From the NCBI GenBank assembly GCA_018433775.1, contig JAHDQN010000008.1, forward strand, positions 97,059 through 161,058: a DNA stretch of 64,000 nucleotides, read 5' to 3'. The notes beneath the pieces were generated by a model. That model made no database searches and had not been told where the DNA came from. It worked only from the letters and a program-made list of their open reading frames with translations. This document shows, one piece after another, positions 61,579-64,000 of this stretch (positions are counted from its first letter, which is position 1; each line of letters starts with the position of its first letter). The position numbers and the translations under genes are program-made. The stretch comes from Deltaproteobacteria bacterium. Lineage in GTDB: Bacteria > Desulfobacterota > Desulfomonilia > UBA1062.

Positions 61579-63984
61579 CTACAGCAACAACGGTTTGCCG
61601 GTCTTCATGATGTTCTCGGCCATCTTCTGGGTGTTCTCCGTCTTCCACAGGTCCACAAAGGCCTCGCGCTCGAGCTTCATGAGGTGCTCTTCGCTCACTG
61701 CGGTGCCGGAAGGAACATCGCCGCCGGACATGCAGACCGCGATCTTCTTCGCGATGAACTCCATGTGAGGTGGAATGTATCCGCCGCCCCTCATGTTCTG
61801 CATCTCGGCCCAGACCATGCCGACCGCTTCGCGGCCCAGCACCGTGATCTTGGTCTTCAGGGGCGGTGCATAACCGTCATCGACCATCTTGAGGACCTCT
61901 TTCTTGGCCTCGCCGATGAGGTTGTCCTTGTTCATGACGATGCGGTCGGTGGCTCTCAGGAAACCTTTGTTACGTGCGTCTGCCGCCGAGTTGGAAACCT
62001 TGGCCTGCGCGACGCTCATGAATGCGGGCAGGAAGAATGCCGCCAGGTCGGTGATCTTTGCCGCCCCGGGCTTGGACTCGACGAAGCGCCGCCAGAGGTT
62101 GATCATGCCGCAGCCGCCGGGGACCAGGCCCGCGCCGATCTCGACCAGACCCATGAAGAGGTCGCCGTTGGCAACGATCTTATCGGAAGCGAGACAGACC
62201 TCGCAGCCTCCTCCCAGGGTGAGGCCGAAGGGGGCCGCAACCACGGGGTACCTGCTGTAGCGGGTGCCCATGATGCCCTGGTGGACCAGCTTGATGAAGG
62301 AGTCGATCTCACTGAAGCTGCCGGCCTTGGCGAGGCCCAGCATGTAGGCGAGGTCTCCGCCCGCTGAGAACGCCGGGGGCATGCCGCCCGCCTGGTTGCC
62401 GATGACCATGCCCACGCCGTTCTTGTCGACGTAGTCGCCGGCCTTCTGCATGAACTCCACCATCTCCTTGTTGATGGCGTTCATCTTAGAGTGGAACTCG
62501 AGGCAGAACACGCCGTCGCCGATGTCGATGAGCGAGCAGGATGGCGTGGTCAGCACGACCTTGTTCTCTGCCTTGAAGGTGTCGAGGTTCAGGGCCTTGG
62601 GGCTGGTCTTCACTTCCTTGTAGGAACTGGATGCAAAGTCGAAGTAGAACTTCTTGCCCTTATCGATCTTGTAGAAAGAGGTGGCGCCGGAGGCGAGCAT
62701 CTTCTTGACGTTCTCCGGGACCTTCATCCCGTCCTTCTCCATCTTCGCGACCGATTCCTTCACCCCGATGGCGTCCCAGCTCTCGAAGGGACCCATGGCA
62801 AAGTTGTAGCCCCACTTCATGGCATTGTCGATCTCGACGACCGTGTCGGAGATCTCGGGGATGCGGTTCGCGGCATAGATGAACCCGCCGGCAGCGACCT
62901 TCCAGGCAAACTGGGCGGCCTTGTCGTCGCCGTAGAGCAGGGTCTTCATCTTCTCGGGCAGGGTCGCGGCCTTCTTTGCCGCCGCCAGGCTGTCAAAGCT
63001 GGCCTTGCCGTACTCGACATAGTCGCCGGACTTGGGGTCGATGACCTTGCGGACCTTCTTCCACTCGGGCGTGATCTCGGTCTTGTAGAAGCCGGCCTTG
63101 GTCTTGTTGCCGAGCAGCTTCTTCTCGACCATGGTCTTCACGAAGGCGGGAACCTGGAACACGTCGCGCTCTTCGTCGTTCGGGCACATGTCATAGGTGT
63201 TCTGGGACACGTGGGTCATGGTGTCCAGGCCGACCAGGTCGGAGGTCTTGAAGATAGCGGTCTTGGGACGGCCCATGGGCGGTCCGAAGAGCTCGTCGAC
63301 CTCGGGGATGGAGAGCCCTTCCTCGAGCATGACCTGCATGGTCTTGCCGATGCCGTGGATGCCGATCCGGTTGCCGATGAAGTTCGGCGTGTCCTTGGCC
63401 CACACGATGCCCTTGCCCAGCATCCTCTCGCCGAAGTCGGCCACGAAGTCCAGGACTTCCTGCTTCGTGAACTCGCCCGGGATGACCTCGAGCAGGTGCA
63501 TGTAGCGCACCGGGTTGAAGAAGTGGGTGCCGAGGAAATTCTCCTTGAACGCCTTGCTGCACTTCTCGGACATGACTTTCAGCGGAATTCCCGAGGTGTT
63601 GGAAGAAACGATGGTGTTCGGCGAGCGGATGCCGTCGATGCGCGCGAAGAGATCCTGCTTGATCTTCGGATTCTCCACCACGACCTCCACGATCCAGTCG
63701 CACTCTTTGAGCTTGTCAAAGTCGTCTTCCAGGTTTCCGGTCGAGATGCGGGCAGCATCCGCCTTCGAGAAGAACAGGGGCGGCTTTGCCTTCATGGCGG
63801 CTTCCAGACCGGCCGTGACGATCCGGTTTCTGGCTTTGGGATCCTTTTTCTCCTCATCCTTCAGGTCGAAGGGCACGATGTCCAACAGCAGTACGTCGAC
63901 ACCCGCGCCTGCCATGAGGGCGGCTATGCCTCCCCCCATGATACCAGACCCGATAACCGCGGCCTTTTTGATTTTCCTGACCAT
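61579..63984 (-). CDS. FadN-type 3-hydroxyacyl-CoA dehydrogenase / enoyl-CoA hydratase
   Basis: An 801-residue bifunctional beta-oxidation protein with the dehydrogenase half first. NAD-binding reads AAVIGSGIMGGGIAALMA at residues about 8-25. The 3HCDH core includes GTHFFNPVRYMHLLEVIPG and DTPNFIGNRIG. A crotonase-type domain is in the C-terminal third (FSAGGDLAYMLGLA, FGLTLGGGCEVCLASD, ELVE-like VEIGAGLVPGGCG). This order (dehydrogenase then hydratase) matches FadN/YusL rather than E. coli FadB. ATG 63984 follows GGAGGAGGTAGTA. First gene of the operon with thiolase; the promoter lies beyond the window. Confidence 0.93.
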   Translation of the reverse strand: MVRKIKKAAVIGSGIMGGGIAALMAGAGVDVLLLDIVPFDLKDEEKKDPKARNRIVTAGLEAAMKAKPPLFFSKADAARISTGNLEDDFDKLKECDWIVEVVVENPKIKQDLFARIDGIRSPNTIVSSNTSGIPLKVMSEKCSKAFKENFLGTHFFNPVRYMHLLEVIPGEFTKQEVLDFVADFGERMLGKGIVWAKDTPNFIGNRIGIHGIGKTMQVMLEEGLSIPEVDELFGPPMGRPKTAIFKTSDLVGLDTMTHVSQNTYDMCPNDEERDVFQVPAFVKTMVEKKLLGNKTKAGFYKTEITPEWKKVRKVIDPKSGDYVEYGKASFDSLAAAKKAATLPEKMKTLLYGDDKAAQFAWKVAAGGFIYAANRIPEISDTVVEIDNAMKWGYNFAMGPFESWDAIGVKESVAKMEKDGMKVPENVKKMLASGATSFYKIDKGKKFYFDFASSSYKEVKTSPKALNLDTFKAENKVVLTTPSCSLIDIGDGVFCLEFHSKMNAINKEMVEFMQKAGDYVDKNGVGMVIGNQAGGMPPAFSAGGDLAYMLGLAKAGSFSEIDSFIKLVHQGIMGTRYSRYPVVAAPFGLTLGGGCEVCLASDKIVANGDLFMGLVEIGAGLVPGGCGMINLWRRFVESKPGAAKITDLAAFFLPAFMSVAQAKVSNSAADARNKGFLRATDRIVMNKDNLIGEAKKEVLKMVDDGYAPPLKTKITVLGREAVGMVWAEMQNMRGGGYIPPHMEFIAKKIAVCMSGGDVPSGTAVSEEHLMKLEREAFVDLWKTENTQKMAENIMKTGKPLLL

Positions 63985-64000
63985 TACTACCTCCTCCGTA

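Overview
The window looks like a single chromosomal stretch from a GC-rich, strictly anaerobic Gram-negative bacterium. The best guess is a Desulfobacterota (deltaproteobacterial) syntroph or relative. This is inferred from content: two orange-protein/MinD-ferredoxin clusters, an oxygen-sensitive 2-hydroxyacyl-CoA dehydratase set, GatCAB, a TonB-dependent receptor (so an outer membrane), System II cytochrome c assembly, and beta-oxidation enzymes. No rRNA, tRNA, CRISPR array or recognisable transposon was seen. Coding density is high and several operons are chained by 4-base ATGA stop/start overlaps.

Layout. 1-5.5 kb: Nudix hydrolase (cut by the window edge), metallo-beta-lactamase-fold hydrolase, transsulfuration-family PLP enzyme, methyltransferase, J-domain protein, CoA-disulfide-reductase-like flavoprotein and a Mop/TOBE protein. 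5.5-15.5 kb (minus strand): one long uptake operon, TonB-dependent receptor, ExbB, ExbD, TonB, ABC ATPase, binding protein, FecCD permease, a 668-residue AmrS-like radical SAM protein with an unexplained C-terminal half, a second binding protein and a THEP1-like NTPase. The last six genes are joined by five consecutive ATGA overlaps. This operon is the strongest candidate for an undescribed system: an outer-membrane-to-cytosol uptake route translationally wired to a radical SAM enzyme. 16-23.5 kb: ferredoxin-type protein, methyltransferase, then the minus-strand run gatC-gatA-gatB-nicotinate phosphoribosyltransferase-mtnA. 23.7-27.6 kb: two tandem long-chain acyl-CoA synthetases.

27.6-42.3 kb: two adjacent clusters of the orange protein (ORP) type. 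Each has a sigma54-dependent activator with a PAS domain carrying the same C-x8-C-x3-C pattern, NifX/ORP-fold proteins, and two MinD ATPases with inserted 2x[4Fe-4S] domains. Each also has a candidate -24/-12 promoter preceded by a palindrome. Cluster A contains a triple fusion (NifU-like scaffold + Mrp ATPase + ORP domain) with a Shine-Dalgarno/ATG inside the gene just before the ORP domain. Cluster B adds a Gly/Met-rich ORP protein, a 57-residue ferredoxin and a radical SAM protein.

42.4-50.1 kb: a probable 2-hydroxyacid module: dehydratase activase, SDR, two HgdB-type dehydratase subunits, a divergent LarA-like (nickel-pincer) racemase-family enzyme, and a CoA-transferase fused to a GNAT domain. 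50.5-64 kb: hybrid PAS histidine kinase, ABC-F ATPase, FAD oxidoreductase with a stand-alone DnaG-like primase, CcsA/ResB cytochrome c assembly, a PlsC-family acyltransferase, and a thiolase plus FadN-type 3-hydroxyacyl-CoA dehydrogenase/enoyl-CoA hydratase pair ended by a clear intrinsic terminator. All functions are read from motifs and context; no database search was possible.
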